Shown: positions 44,281 to 57,090, counted from the first letter of the stretch. The stretch is DNA of 64,000 bases from Mauremys mutica (GCF_020497125.1 NC_059073.1:139571012-139635011); one strand, 5' to 3'. The notes: generated by a model from the sequence alone, not told the origin. A program made the numbers and translations.

Positions 44281-44400
44281 CCCAGAGTCCAAGGCTAAAA
44301 GGGACCATTGTGATCATCTAGTCTGATCTCCTGTATAACATAGGCCACAGAACTTCCCCAAAACAGTATCAGAGATTGGCCTTCAGACAGCTCATCATCA
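44281..44400 (-). mobile_element. CR1-related fragment, antisense, inside hAT gene
   Basis: CCAAGGCTAAAAGGGACCAT, GTGATCATCTAGTCTGATCT and CCTGTATAACATAGGCCACA match the older CR1 3' subfamily, antisense. It separates the zinc-finger and DUF4371 parts of the transposase remnant, so it arrived after the hAT copy. Confidence 0.75.
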
Positions 44401-44859
44401 TAAGACACTGGATGCACTTGAGCAGCTCCAAAAAATCCAATAGGATTTGTAGCTTGCTTGACCGCTTGATTGTGTTGTAGCTGAATATCTACATTAACTT
44501 GGCTGGTGTAAGCATGTACTTTATAAACACATTCCCTGTGCTAGTTTGATTTGTTATGTACACCTAGTTTTTCAGCACAATCCTTCCAATTATTCAAGCC
44601 AATCAAAGCAAATGTGTCATGTCTGCATATACAAAAGCTAAGTTTCTTAACTCTGGCAAATCAACCCTGTGCAGCAGGCTCTCTTTCTTGTTTTATGGTG
44701 CACAAGCTCTGATCTATCTTTATACCAGTCGAAATAGAAAAATCTTGCTCTTGCATTGTTGCGAGATCCAGATATGCAAAGGGTTCCTAGTTTTGAAATA
44801 GGGACTCTTATGTTGTCAGGGTGTAATGGGGCAATGTGGCAGATCACAATTTAGGGATT

Positions 44860-47500
44860 AGTCGAGGGTTACCTACTGTTTTGTCGATGAATGAAGTTGA
44901 AGGCGAGTATTTCCCATATTTCATCTGAATATGAGCACCATAATTCCTGTCAGTAAGTATTATCAGCAACAGCAAGGATGGGACTTACTGGGTTTCAGAG
45001 CAGGGACTCTTTTGGCGTCTACCTCCCCCTTCACTGTGTTCTATACTTGAATGTTCAGTCAGCCTGAGGTGTAGCAAGAGGCTTGGAAAAGGTCCTGAGA
45101 TCCATTTGCTCTTGATCGTGTTTTCCTCTACACTCACTTCATTTTAATTTCTCTGTTACTAGTCAAACTGTTTTACGACCAACATGCAAATATGAGTGGT
45201 GGATCGTGTAAGGACAAGCAGAAGTTCGAAAAAATGCCAGGAGAAAAGTTAAATATAAACTCAAGCTCTAAGCCAGCCATCAGAGGGAATCAATATGGCA
45301 GGGGAAAGAACCTCCTGAGAGAATAAAAGTGATGATGGGGGGAGGAAGGTCACTTCTTCTCTGCTTACTGGATGTGGAGTCACTCTCTTTTCAACAGAAA
45401 AACCAGACTTGTAACTTCCCCATCCAAAGAGGGAAACTAACAAGTTATCCCTGTGTGTGTTCTGTTCAGTAACATCCCAGCCAGTACTCAGAATCACATG
45501 CCTTCCTTTGCCTAGGGCTCAGCCTTTGGATCCTACATGAAGGCACAGAGCCATTTTACTGACTCACCACAGCAGCCAGATCAGATGGGGTTTCAACTCC
45601 ATTTCAGGGATACAAAAGAAGAAAGAAGGTCTCTTTGAGGAATGGTGCTAGAAGGTGAGACAGGAAGGAACTCTGGCTATGGTTTGCATACTGCTCTGGT
45701 GTACAAAACAAAAGCTCACTCTCTTCCTGAGTTTTGCTATTAGGAGGGCGGGTAAAGGGAGAGGCACTGAAATGGCCTGGGAACTGCATCCATTCACACC
45801 TCCATCCAGAGCTAGAAAGTAAGTTCCTGGTCCCCTGAGAATGGTGATAAACAACCTCCCAGATGCTGAGCTGCCAAGTGAAAGAAACCCTTACTAGTGT
45901 GCTGGTTCCCTGTTTCTCAGCCCTAACCCCTTACCTGCCTGACCCTCCTTCCCCTCCCTTTAATCCTTCCTAGCTGCAGCAGTTTGAACTCCCTGGTCCA
46001 TGAACACCTAACCCCCTCTCCCCAGGAGCTTCAGCCCTCAAGGGAGCCCCCCATGAGCCTCTGCCTCCCTCACCCCGCTCTTTACATTATCCTCCCCCTG
46101 CTGGCAAGCCCTCACCCTTAAGGGACAGTTCTGTTTTGCTCTCCTAATGGTCCTCACTACAAGAAGGAGCCTCCACAGTTTTAGCAGGCACAGGTGAGGG
46201 CCCGGCGTGTGCTACGACGCAGAGCTGGACCCGCCGCTCAGGATGTGGTGTGCTTCCAGCCCTGAAGGGTTCAGATCTTTAAAAAATGGGAGGGCAGAAT
46301 AGCCCTTTGGCCTCCCATCTCTAGCACCTGTGTTTCCCCTAACACCCTTTCAATCCCTCGTCAAAGCTGAAGGCTGGAGCCCATCTCCCTCCCACAGTCC
46401 CTCTCCGCTGAACTACTTGCTCCCTTCCCAGCTGGATCTGATTATTGACCAGGGCTGGCTAGCAGCAGGCCTTCCTGCCCTTAGAAATGCAGACCACCCT
46501 GTTACAGTAGCATTTTATAGCCCCTTTTGCATTCACTTTGCACAGGTGATTGTGACTGCACAAGGTGCTGGGCAATGGAGAATCAGATGTCAAGTATAGA
46601 CAGTATTGCCTGCTGTATTCTAGATCTCAAACCTTACTAAAATGCCTGCAATGAGACCTGATCCCCCATAATCCCTTTGTGTTTGAATGACAAATGTCTC
46701 ATTAAGCATCATGCACACTGATCTAAAAATAAAGATCATTCATATTTGAAAGCGGCACGTATTGGTTTTTTCTAAACAAAGTGTCATATGTTTAGCTGTC
46801 CTGGGGTTTTATTAATGAGCAATATTTCATTAAAAGCTAATTGAAACTCTAGGCAGCTATTACTTAGAAATAGAGATGCCAAATGTGAAATCGGAAAGCA
46901 GGTGAGCAGAAAGCATAACAACTGTAATTATTTCATTGGGAAGTGGAAAGAAATGGGGTGGGAGGGACACATATTATGCCCCTTACAGACATCTAAATAC
47001 AAAGCACTTAACTCACGAACCTTGCTGAATATTTTCATCCATTGTGTTGTAATTTACTGACCCTGCCTGTAATTTCCTTGTTTTAAGATTGTATTCCGAA
47101 AAGTCGTCTTGGCCCAATTCTTCTCTTGACATTATGGCTCCCATGATGCAAAAGGGTCATGAACCTGAGGCATTCTGCCACAGGAAAATTCCCCCAGCCT
47201 ACAGGGAATGATTCCCTGGGTAGTGCCGGGACCGTGTAGAAGTTCTGCAGTCCCTGGGGTAGAGTGCATGGCTGGAGGAAAGAGGACATGAATGTTGCTG
47301 TGGTCCAGCTGTCCCCAGCTGCCCGTCAACTCCTTGGAGCTCTCTGGTGCTAGTTGTAATTTTAAGCAGCCTTGAGATTTCTCACCTTATTCCAGCGGCT
47401 GCATAAGTCACAAACTAGCAAATACGAATAGAATACGAAAAATGCAAAGTTGCTTGAAGCCACATTTAAAACAAAACTGGCACTAAACTATTTTTATACT
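44860..47500. other. Unassigned, partly C-rich sequence
   Basis: No gene recognised. 45950-46400 is pyrimidine- and C-rich, giving Pro/Ser-rich frames (46330-46599) without a domain. 46670-46930 is AT-rich with several TAATTA-type words and looks unique. Confidence 0.4.
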
Positions 47501-47823
47501 AGAGCTTGCCTTTATTTAGCACCTTCTATCCAAGGATCTTAGAAAACTTTAGAAATGTTAATAAATGTATTTTCACAGCAACTCTGTCGTAGGTAAGGTT
47601 TCCCCCACTTCAATTGCAGGTACACTCAGCCACCAAGACCCTGATCCTCAGAGATATTTAGGCATGTAACACCCATAGAAATTAATGGGAGGTATGCACC
47701 TTTGAGTGTCTGGGACCAGGAGATTATATCGTAACTTGCCCGGTTGATTTGTTCCCAGATCACTGAGGCTGATCTGGGAACAAAGATCTGCTGACTCCCA
47801 GTCCTGAACTTTAATTACTAGAC

Positions 47824-47953
47824 CAGTAGTTTTCAACCTTTTTTTATTTGCAACCCCCTAAAATTTTTTTAATGGAGGCGTGGACCCCTTTGTAAATATT
47901 AGACATAGTCGGCAGACCCCCAAGGCCTGCAGACCACAGGTTGAACACCACTG
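47824..47953. mobile_element. hAT MITE, 130 bp
   Basis: Ends CAGTAGTTTTCAACCTTTTT and inverted CAGTGGTGTTCAACCTGTGG. TSD tactagac (47816-47823) and cactagac (47954-47961) match 7 of 8. Inserted at the end of an older MIR-like sequence. Confidence 0.85.
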
Positions 47954-48039
47954 CACTAGACCATACGTAAGCCACCAAGAACAGCAATCAGAACATTTAG
48001 TCAACGTGAAACCAGTTCTAATCAAAATCTCAGGAGGGT

Positions 48040-48370
48040 GACTTCATCTTTTATACTCCAATAGTGCCTACCAGCCCCACTGGAGATCAGAACCCCATTG
48101 TCTCAGGCGCTATACAGCAGTAAAAGGTAGTCCCTGCCCTAAAAAGCTTATGGTTTAAATAGACATGATGGGCAAAAGGTAAGAAGGGAAACTAAGACCC
48201 AGATCCTAAAAAGGTATTTAATTTATTTCCCACTTCCCCTACGGGTTTAGGTGCCTAAATACCTTTGAGAATCTGGGCCTAAATGCCTTCCCCAAGCTCA
48301 CACAGATGGTGAGTGGCAGAGGTGAGTACAGAACCCAGGTGTCTGGAGTCCCAGTTTGAAAACCGTGGCC
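48040..48370 (-). mobile_element. MIR-type SINE, antisense, with inserted palindromic repeat
   Basis: Tail part CAATAGTGCCTACCAGCCCC to AGTCCCTGCCCTAAAAAGC and head part CACACAGATGGTGAGTGGCA to ACCCAGGTGTCTGGAGTCC are separated by a palindrome at about 48197-48283. Its arms are CCCAGATCCTAAAAAGGTAT and ATACCTTTGAGAATCTGGG, a common amniote MITE. Confidence 0.6.
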
Positions 48371-48819
48371 ACAACGGGAATTTTAATTTCTATCTTCCTC
48401 CAGAAGGTAGTATTAATTACCGTATATTACAGTAGAGTCCCCTAGACACTTCCTTTTACCTAGACTCCCCCATCAGACACAGACATCTTACTGAAGAGGT
48501 AATTGAAGAAAAAAAATATTGTTTGTGTTGTGATATTGGGTCAACATGATGGGAAAGCAAGTTCACAGCTAAGAAAGGAGGGATCTAATTTGGAGACGAA
48601 GCAGGGAACTAAATAAAAAAAAAGCTTGAAAAACTAGTCAGATGTGAAATCTAAAACCCTACAAAGCCAATTGGACAAGAAAAATGACTATGACATGTTG
48701 GAATTTGATTTTGTGACATTCTTGTTGGGTGCTGAAAATGAAAGATGAAAGAAGCCTGTGTGGTAATGTGTAGGTAAGTCAGAAACATGTACTGAGAACT
48801 AAGCTAAGATCTCTTCATT

Positions 48820-49000
48820 TCATTATTGCCATTTTATAATCTTGCATTAACAGCTGTAATTAGTGCCAGGCCATCAGCTGTTATTGAAATGGCTGAAACT
48901 AATTAGGCACAAGGTTTTTATGGGAACGAGTCTGTTGGCCTGAAAATTTACAATGACTGTTCTTCTGAAATGATGAGTATCAGTGATACTTCTAAAACTG
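48820..49000. promoter_or_regulatory. Possible conserved non-coding element
   Basis: Unique AT-rich stretch with several homeodomain-type words (TGTAATTAG, CTAATTAGG), E-box-like CAGCTG at two places and no repeat similarity. The look is that of developmental enhancers, but this is only compositional judgement. Confidence 0.15.
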
Positions 49001-49159
49001 ACAGCAAAAGCATGACAGCAAAATGTCATGGGGGATTATGGTTGTTCACCCTTTTCTTCTGAGATTCTCTGATCAGTGCTTGGATTGTAAGGTCACCTGC
49101 AGTGATCTCTGTGAATCAAATGCCCTGATTGTAACACCCTGGAAGTCCAGATCTAGATA

Positions 49160-49279
49160 GGGTGACCAGATGTCCTGATTTTATAGGGACAGTCCCGATT
49201 TTCGGGGATTTTTCTTATATGCATACATATTACCCTCCACACTCTGTCCCGATTTTTCATACTTGCTGTCTGGTCACCC
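49160..49279. mobile_element. MITE with GGGTGACCAGA ends, 120 bp
   Basis: Left GGGTGACCAGATGTCC and right GTCTGGTCACCC are inverted and flanked by TA on both sides, as expected for Tc1/mariner-type transposition. Internal GGGACAGTCCCGATTTTCGG. Best preserved of three copies in the window. Confidence 0.82.
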
Positions 49280-49299
49280 TAGATCTATAGCTGAATTTA

Positions 49300-51750
49300 G
49301 CAGCTTCCACCCATCCCTAGTTATTTTTAACTTTATCTATGGTAGGTAAAATCCCTCATGGAAATAATGTGTTGGGTCTGACTCTTGATCTCATTCATAT
49401 CTGTTCTACATGTATATAACTCCACTGACCTTAGGGAAATTATTCCTAATTTATACATGTGTATAACAGAGCAAGATCAAGCCCACAAAAATTGAAGGCC
49501 TAATTCTCTGAGGTGCTGAGCAACCCCAATTCCCATGGAATTCATATACAGCTGAGGGAAAATCAGAGCTAAGATCAATGTTTGTAGATATATCTTCTTA
49601 TTTAGGGCCCAGCACTAGAAATTACCAAGCATTTTGTTCTCCTGCCGAAGTCAACAGGAATGGGGGTGTAAGGTGCCTGGCAGGTGGTACTCAGTCCCAC
49701 ACAGGATTGGACCCTACTACACATGGCTTGAAACCTTATTAGCACATAATCTGCCTCTACACATTTTCACCAATTAACATCTCCAGGAAATGAAGAGGTC
49801 AAAATTAGGCCATGACTCTGTTCTCAGAAGCACTGGGTGGATGGGAGGGTAGTGATGGACAAAGCAATTTAAGGAAATAAAAATTCAATTTCCCAGCCCT
49901 GGTCAAGGCTTTCCTTATTTGAACCCGATTGGAACCTTCTGGGTGGTTGCAGAATGTCAGGTTTCCATTTTCTCTCTGTGTCCGCATTATTTCCCATTGT
50001 TCTGCAGACAGCTTCAGTTTTTTATTTCATCTGGGCATGGAAGAGCCAAAACACTATGCAGAAAGTCAGATGTTAAGTTTCTATAGCCTGGCTGAAAGTA
50101 GGAAGTACTGAAAATCGGATGAGAAAGTCTGCTCTTTAGAAGTTTTCTGCCCGGTTTTACAGATGCAAGCGTCTTGGATAGTCCAAATTGGCTTTTGATA
50201 AGAATCTCTAGACTTTTAGGTACATAGTTAAACTGAACTTGAATTCCAGACATCTATACAGTATTGATCTACTGCAATCCAAGAGCTAAAACAATTCTAC
50301 TACAGTTAGACTAGAGAGAGTGTAGCACTTTGCCTGACACAATCATTGTCTGAAATCCTAGCTTCAGACCTAACACATAAGTTTTGTGTCTCTCTCTCAA
50401 GAGAGCCAACATCTTCTTACTCTTCTGTCACGTACGACTGCTCTCAACTATCATTATACTTGCACAAGTGTCACGGCTATCAGCTCATTTGATGGTAATG
50501 AATTTGCAGTCACATATCTCCTCAATGGGTTCATCTCCTGGAAATTCATCTTTCTAATTTCTCCTGTTCCGAAGCACCGCAGAGTTATGAGGAGTTTAAG
50601 TGTCCATCAATTAACGTCAAAATACAATGAAATACCTACGGAGCTGCATTTGACATCCACTAGAATGCCAAATGAGTTCGCTAATGATCAATCCCTCTGC
50701 CATGAGAGTCCCAGGAACTCATGATGATGGGACATTTAGGCTCAATTCATAAAATATGTATGGGACCATTCAGTGGGGTTTTGCACTCTGTGGAGTGAGA
50801 AAAGAAATAGTGATATTTGGGTCATGAGACTAAAAACTTAACTCTCTTCTCTGCCTTTGCAAAATTAAAAGCCCAACTCCCATTGACTTTTAATGTGAGG
50901 TGGGAGCCTGACTGCTCTTTATGCCTTTTTAAAAAGCTCCCTGTAAAGCAGCACCAGGCTTATAAGGATTCCTAAAGATGTGCTGGGCTTGATTCTCCAA
51001 TGGCCTGGTGGTTAACCCAGTGGTCAACCCAGTGGTCAGGGATTCCTTCTATGTTTGGCCACAGGCAGATCATGGATGAGTGACTTAGGCCCAGATCCTC
51101 AAAAGGCATTTAATCACCTAACTCCCATTGATTTCTCTCTTTCTTTGCTTCCATTCCCATCTGTGAAACGGGGATGATAATATTTCTTTTGTCTATATAG
51201 TTGCAAGGGAGCAAGCAGGAGTGAGGGAGCTGCCTGCAGGATACCTGAAGTCTGGAGCAGGCTTGCTAAATGAGCCAGCCAGCGACACCTGGTGCAGGGA
51301 AGGAACCTCAAGCGGCTGGTTCCCTGTAAGAGACCTGGCCCTAGGCTTGGTCTGTTTCAATGATTCTATAGAAAATGTCGCTGGCTTCTCATGTGACTAG
51401 AAGAATAATGATCCTTCATGTAATTTAACGCTGTTGCTGCACATATGTACAGTCATACTTCATACTGTTTATTTCTTCTGGCTAAACGGTGTAGCTTAAT
51501 ATATTATGGTGTGTATTGTAAATGGGATGCTATAAAGCAGAGAGGACAGGCAATTGACTCAACACTGCGGATAGACTCTGAGCTTGTACATTTCTTGACT
51601 TTTGGTCAATATAATATACGCTGCCTTAAAGTTGCATTAGCATAGCCTGTTTGCATTGATATAGCAACACTAGAGCAAAGCCCTACACTGTCTCGCAGAA
51701 TATTGAATGTTCATGTAGAGAAGATAGGACTTGTGCCAAACCCCTGCAAT
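49300..51750. other. Mostly unique sequence
   Basis: No gene recognised. Arms of common palindromic repeats at about 49490-49550 and 51088-51140 (GGCCCAGATCCTCAAAAGGC). The 112-codon frame 50386-50724 lacks a domain and its start context is unremarkable; treated as chance. Confidence 0.4.
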
Positions 51751-52760
51751 GCCCATTGAACTCATTGGGACCGATTCTCCACTCCATTGTACTGGCATGA
51801 AACCAATGTAACTCCACTGAAGTTGGGTCCATTTAACTTCAGTGGGAGTCCTGGCCACTAACCACCTATGAAAATCAGACTTTTGAGGTCTCCTCTGAAA
51901 GACTCACAGGAAACGTCAGCTCAACTCATCGGCCTCAGAAGCACAAAGGGATGTGAACTATTGGTTCCAGGGAACTGGGGAATGTTAGACCTCATTCTGG
52001 GGATCTGCGATGTGAGACCACTCAACTAATCACATTAGAATTTGCAAAATTCACATGCAGTATTTAACAGACATCTCATTTCAGATAGTTGCTGTCTATG
52101 CCTCCAATGGCTCTAATCTCATTGCCTTCAGACATAGTTTCAGTTAGTACAGCCTTGATTCATCTAAAGCAAAATTTCCACTATCCAGCACCTGCCACAG
52201 GCAGACAATCTCTATGGGCTTCCAGCTTTGGTTCTTACAGCTAACAAAGCTTGTCAACAGGAAATTCAGCTGGGGTGTGTAGATCTTTTAACTGAGATCA
52301 GCAGGAGCTTTGACCAGAATGCTGTGTGGAATGGGAAATGTCACTTGAATTTCATGTGCCTTAAAGCTAAGAAGGATGCAAAGCTTTTTCATTTTCCCTC
52401 AAATCCTGATTCTCCAGAGACAACAATGTAGACTCCTCTGGAAAGCTACTTTTAGGATTTTCAAAGTTAATTAAGGCATTAACAGGCATGGTAATGGGAG
52501 GACATTTGCTTAACCATGTGCTTTCAAGTCTGCTAAGTCTGGAGGTGAAATCCTGGCCTCGTACACACCAGTGGGAGTTTTGCAACTGACTTCAGAGGGG
52601 GCCAGGATTTCACTCTCAGTGTTTCGATAGTTTTGGATGAAAATCTGGACCCATAGTCTGGTTTATTTCTGACATTAATATCGCTGCACCCATTCACAAG
52701 CCAAGCCCTATGCACTGAAGTCTACGGAAGGGCTCTCATTGATTTCAGTGGGCATTGGAA
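51750..52760. other. Repeat arms and unique sequence
   Basis: 51760-51850 and 52560-52760 contain arms of the CCATTGACTTCAATGG-type palindromic family (AACTTCAGTGGGAGTC, TGATTTCAGTGGGC). The frame 52228-52431 follows a TTGGTTCTTACAG acceptor-like site but has no recognisable product. Confidence 0.4.
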
Positions 52761-52948
52761 CAAACCTGTTTGTTAGACCTTTACTTATAATCTATTTTTC
52801 CCCTCCCATATTATATTGGGGCCTGAATGTCGGTAGGGAAGATAATTTGCCTTTGAAGCACCATGGCCAGTGATGGCATATACGAATAAACAAATAATAA
52901 TAGAGAGGCTTAGGAGTAACGCTGGGACAACCAGTATGGAGAGTGTAT

Positions 52949-52979
52949 CTCTCTCTCTCTCTCTCACTCTCACACACAT
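52949..52979. repeat. (TC)n/(AC)n simple repeat
   Basis: A CT run followed by a short CA run. Simple sequence. Confidence 0.9.
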
Positions 52980-53654
52980 GCAAAACACTTGGCTAGCGCC
53001 AACTCCCTTGAACCCAACTTTTCTGAAGACTTCTCTCTCAAATGTCCATTTGCTCAGTTGCCTCTGCATTTCCCTGGCAGGGAGAAAAAGAGAACACACC
53101 AGGAAGTTCACTGTGGACCTTGCTATGCCAATCTAATTACCCTGGAAAGCATTCAGGTACAGCGGTAGTGGCGGGCAAAACCCTTAAGTAAGTAGATAGA
53201 TACAAGAGGGGCTGTTTGTGTGGTATATACGGACTGACTTGAAGCGCCACGTTTCAGAAGAAAGCTTGTTTCCAGTAACTGTTCTACACAAATTTGCTGA
53301 CTGAGAGGATGGGATAATTCGAAGCTTCAGCTAAGCATAGAACCAGCCAAACCAAATCAAAACTCTAAGGGTCAGCTGGTGTAAATCAGCATAGCTCGAC
53401 TGACCTCAACATATTGTGCCACTCTGCAGAGGTACCCATGGAAACGATGACAGAGACAGTGGGCTGGCTCCAACAGGCCATATGTTGTTAATATCTAAAC
53501 CACAACCAGACAGTGGAGAAAGAATGCCAGAGGATGTGTTCGATCTGAAGCTGAATACCTGATTTCAAAGAAGCAGATATGAGCCCTATGTACAGATGAC
53601 TGGAGTCACTAATAAAACTATATGAACACAAATGGGCAGGAATACAAAGGCCTA

Positions 53655-53935
53655 AGGGCACCGGAATGGGAGCGTTGGAGGCCATGCCCCCCCCCACTTT
53701 TGGAAGTGGGAGGGCTATGCTTTCCCACTTTTTACCGGCCATAAGGATGAGCAACAGGGGGGAGAGGCCTGGGGGTAGGGCGGCGCCAAGGTGGGGGCTC
53801 AGGAGAAAGGGGCAGTGCTGGACAGAGGCTTGGGGGAAGGAGCAGCACGGGGGAGGGGCCATGGTTTGGGCACCGGTGCCCCCCCCCCACTGTTAGGAAG
53901 CTTCCGCTGCCCCTACTAAAGCCTAGTTATTGATG
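53655..53935. mobile_element. GC-rich repeat fragment, probable DNA transposon
   Basis: Begins GGGCACCGGAATGGGAG and ends CTTCCGCTGCCCC, which inverted reads GGGGCAGCGGAAG, so the ends are loosely inverted. The interior is G-rich, with a poly-C run (53881-53889). Frames on both strands are Gly/Pro-rich chance frames. Superfamily not assigned. Confidence 0.4.
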
Positions 53936-54054
53936 ATCCTTAAAGTAGGCAGGTTACAGAATAAATAGATTAGAATTATTTTGGGTCTCCGGACATCTGT
54001 GGTAATCTCTTTAGCCAGGGACCATTCTTTCACAGGGAATTCTAAGACTCTAAG

Positions 54055-54235
54055 GATACGTCTACACTGCAGAGGGGAACAGCCCGCCCAACGTGGGCAG
54101 ACAGACTCGGGCTAGCTCCATGCGAGCCAGCACACTAACAGTGCGGATGTTCAGGCACCGGGGTGGCTTGGGCTAGTCACCTGAGTCCAAGCCTGCGCAG
54201 ACTTTTGGGGCTGAGCTTGGGTGCCAGTGTCGCAA
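54055..54235. mobile_element. Harbinger-type MITE, left half
   Basis: Begins GGATACGTCTACACTGCAGA and continues with GCGAGCCAGCACACTAACAG, a MITE family common in turtles. The right end is absent or unrecognised. Confidence 0.5.
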
Positions 54236-54479
54236 CGTGAAAGAGCTCCTGGAGCTGCAGGATCTCATAGGGAACAAAGCAGGGAATTAACCCCCAATAA
54301 GAAAATGTTGTGATTAATGACCCAGAGGGAATATTACATAGGTGTAATGAGTCGATCAAAAGATACATCTCTAAGAATGGGTAAATAATGGTCATTTTGC
54401 TTGTGTGAGGGGGGGGCCTAAAATTTTTTTTTCACCGGGGCCTGAACCCGCTCTCCACAGCCCTGATTAAAACAGAGTG

Positions 54480-55850
54480 CAAATACTTAGCAGCCACTGT
54501 CTGACACTGATTCAAGTTAAGGAGCATCTCTCTCTAACAGTTGCCCCATTAACTAAGGTGGATTTGCTAGCGGAAGTTTATTGTACACACTTAAGGGTGC
54601 AATTTACCCCTGCACAGAGGGTCAGCAGAAGAGCTATATACCACTGAAGTCCCATTTAATGCCTCTAAATAGGCTTAAGTGATGCATAGGCTCTTATGCT
54701 GTCTCTGTGCACAAGGGTGAATTGTACCTTGATGAGAGCATTGTCTTAGGCTGTCACTTATCTTTGTAATCTCTTTCCATAGCAAGGGGATAGTAGTCAA
54801 CTTTTTGACCCTGTGTTTCTAGTACCACAGTATTTTCCTAGCAAACCACTGCTTACAACAAGTTTACAAAAAATTCTGTCAAGCCATCAGGAAAGGCTAA
54901 TTTTATTGTTTTGATCTGCAGGATTATAGGTTGGAGGTCCAAATCTGGCATCCTTTCACAAAAACAAACAAACAAACTTGTTTTCTAAAAAATGTTTTGA
55001 AAAAAATATCCTCAACATTTTTGGATGATAAACCAATGAAATGAAGTTTGTCTTGGCTTTTCATATCCAGTTTTGGTTTGTTCCCTTCTTTCTCTCATTT
55101 TTGTTGTTGTTTATTTTGCCACTAAAAAAAAGAAAGAAGAGGAGGGATGAAAGAGAGAGGAAGTGAAAAACAAACATCCACCTACCCACTAACTGAAAAA
55201 AACAAAGACTGAAAACAAAACCAAAAAAGTCTGTTTAAAGTTTTCAATTTTGTGGTTTAAAAAGCAAAACATTTAAAAAATTTATAGGGGAAAAAAGACC
55301 ACTTTTCATCAGCCAAAAGGTTCTAACAAAACAACTTGCCCATTTCTACTGCAGGGCACCAATGGCCATAGTTATCCACAAGAGATTTGGCTCTAAGAAT
55401 TTTGTTTGGCTGCATCTCTAATGCAGACTCTGCCTTTGGGTCTCTAGGATTGCAGCACCTATAATTTTCACTACCAGGCATATTTTTATTTCAGAAAACA
55501 GAAGTTTAGAATGACCTTCCCCCTCTTGTTTTAATAAAGTCTTTCTTGATACAACTTTTAACCATATTTTCTTTCCGACAGTTCACCTCTAGATGGCACT
55601 TGCATACCACAAGAGCCAAAGAGGAAAATGCGCTGTGACAGCAGGGGTCAGCAACAGGACATAAATCTAACTAAAATATACTAGAAAGTTTCTAACTCAC
55701 TTTACAGAAGAAGAACTAGTTGTTGGAATTATTTGGCTGCAGTCAGAAAGGAAAAGTTGCTTTTGTGTAAGTTCTTCCGACCATATTTCCTTTGATCAAA
55801 ATAACTGCTGGGAGGAGCGGTATTAGTCCTTAATAACTTTTATGGCTTCC
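54480..55850. other. AT-rich sequence, no features
   Basis: Contains A-rich runs (about 55120-55290), probably simple-sequence or retroposon tails. No gene or confident repeat. Confidence 0.45.
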
Positions 55851-55851
55851 C

Positions 55852-56040
55852 ATCAGCACAGTATCTGAGTGCCTCAGAAACATAAATGATCCCCAAACAT
55901 CCCCATGTATATAGGCTGAGGCACAGAGAGGTTAAGTAATTTGCCCAAGGTCAAAGAGTATGTGGCAGAGTCAGAAAAAATAAAAAACAAACCACCTGCC
56001 TCCTGGTACTGAGGCTTAACCATTACACCATTCTACTTTC
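55852..56040 (-). mobile_element. MIR-type SINE, antisense
   Basis: ACAGTATCTGAGTGCCTCAG, CTGAGGCACAGAGAGGTTAA, GTAATTTGCCCAAGGTCAAA, then GCTTAACCATTACACCATTC. The full antisense MIR order. Non-coding. Confidence 0.8.
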
Positions 56041-56049
56041 CTTATCCCA

Positions 56050-57090
56050 AGTCTTGGAACATGCAGAGCGTGCCCAGAATATACTGAATTATGAAGCCAA
56101 TGGGAGCTGAGTGTGCTTGGCAACTCAAAGGACTGGATTACTAGACAACTAAGGCAGAGTTTCTTTTGTGCTTGTATATTTAAAACTATTGACTGGGTAT
56201 TTAATAGAGCCATCCCCATAGTTCATTTGCAGTGATAACTAGCGCAGTCTTTTCTTTGCTTACCTACTTTTTAGTGGGCTATGGGTAGGACTACGTGGAA
56301 AACTAACACTCAGGGTGCAGCTGTGTAAATTCTGATGTGATACCTTTATGTTACCTTACCTACTCAAAACCAATCCAGATAATAGTATGGAAAAGAAGGG
56401 GGAAAGCCTAATCCCACTGAAGTCAATGACAGAATTCCCATTGGCGTCAACAGAGCCAGTGTTTTTAACATCTGAGAATCACTATGAAAAGCAGGAACAT
56501 TCAAGCAGTGACAGTGAAAAGGAACTACAAGGAGATGTGAATGCAGCAAAGAAACACAGGGAAATCAGCATCCTATTTCAGCCCTACTGGCTTACTCTCT
56601 TCTGACTGCAATCTCTCTCTGGCTCAGAGTTTTCTTCAGTATCTGCCGCATATTAAGTGTGGAGTCTCTGACATCTTTGAAATCTTTAATTACTTATCCT
56701 ACTGTCATTTGTGTTGTCCAGAAATAAAAAGAGAGAGGCAGTATCTCACATAGAGAGCAAATCAACAATTTGATTGCCGGTGCTTGCTGCTATAATTTAC
56801 GATCAAACCATCCCAGTACTATTAAATGCTTATGCCACAAACCGACACAGGGGTACTTTCAGGATTTTTCATTGTATGAACTGTATCTTAATGGAAAAGC
56901 TGTACTGTAGATCTATTTTTTCCTCATATTTGTGATCACGTAATATCCCTGATAAACAATTACTGCAGTTTTAACTGGGAAGGAAACACCAGGAGAGTAT
57001 TTAATGTATTTTTAGCTTCTTTTAACACAATTTAGCAGCTGGAAACAAGGCGGAGAAGCCATCACCATAAGCCCAACTCAGCAATCTAAT
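56050..57090. other. Mostly unique AT-rich sequence
   Basis: The frame 56348-56605 overlaps a repeat arm (ACTGAAGTCAATGACAGAAT), so it is not a gene. Nothing else recognised. Confidence 0.4.

Larger units (their letters stand above)
42700..44860 (-). pseudogene. hAT transposase (TTF zinc finger / DUF4371 type), dead copy
   Basis: Minus strand, reading right to left: ARFFYFDWYKDRSELVHH near 44710-44765 and NNWKDCAEKLGVHNKSN (about 44545-44600), resembling the TTF-type zinc finger. Then RGHVDNESNFQKLFELV (about 44220-44270), TDKSRDVSGHEQLMF (44011-44056) and SGVATQIEKENPKALLIHC (about 43810-43875). This order is that of the hAT transposase group with ZMYM1- and THAP12-like relatives; the D in the TDKSRDVS block and the IHC-H block belong to the RNase-H-like fold. 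The gene is dead: many stops and frameshifts, a CR1 fragment inserted at 44281-44400, and an in-frame 48-bp tandem duplication at 42771-42866. The C-terminal hAT dimerisation region is not recognisable. No TIRs found. Confidence 0.8.

Noticed and set aside
52228..52431. Possible exon after TTGGTTCTTACAG
   Set aside because: Acceptor-like site only; no good donor, no recognisable product, and the surroundings are old repeat arms.
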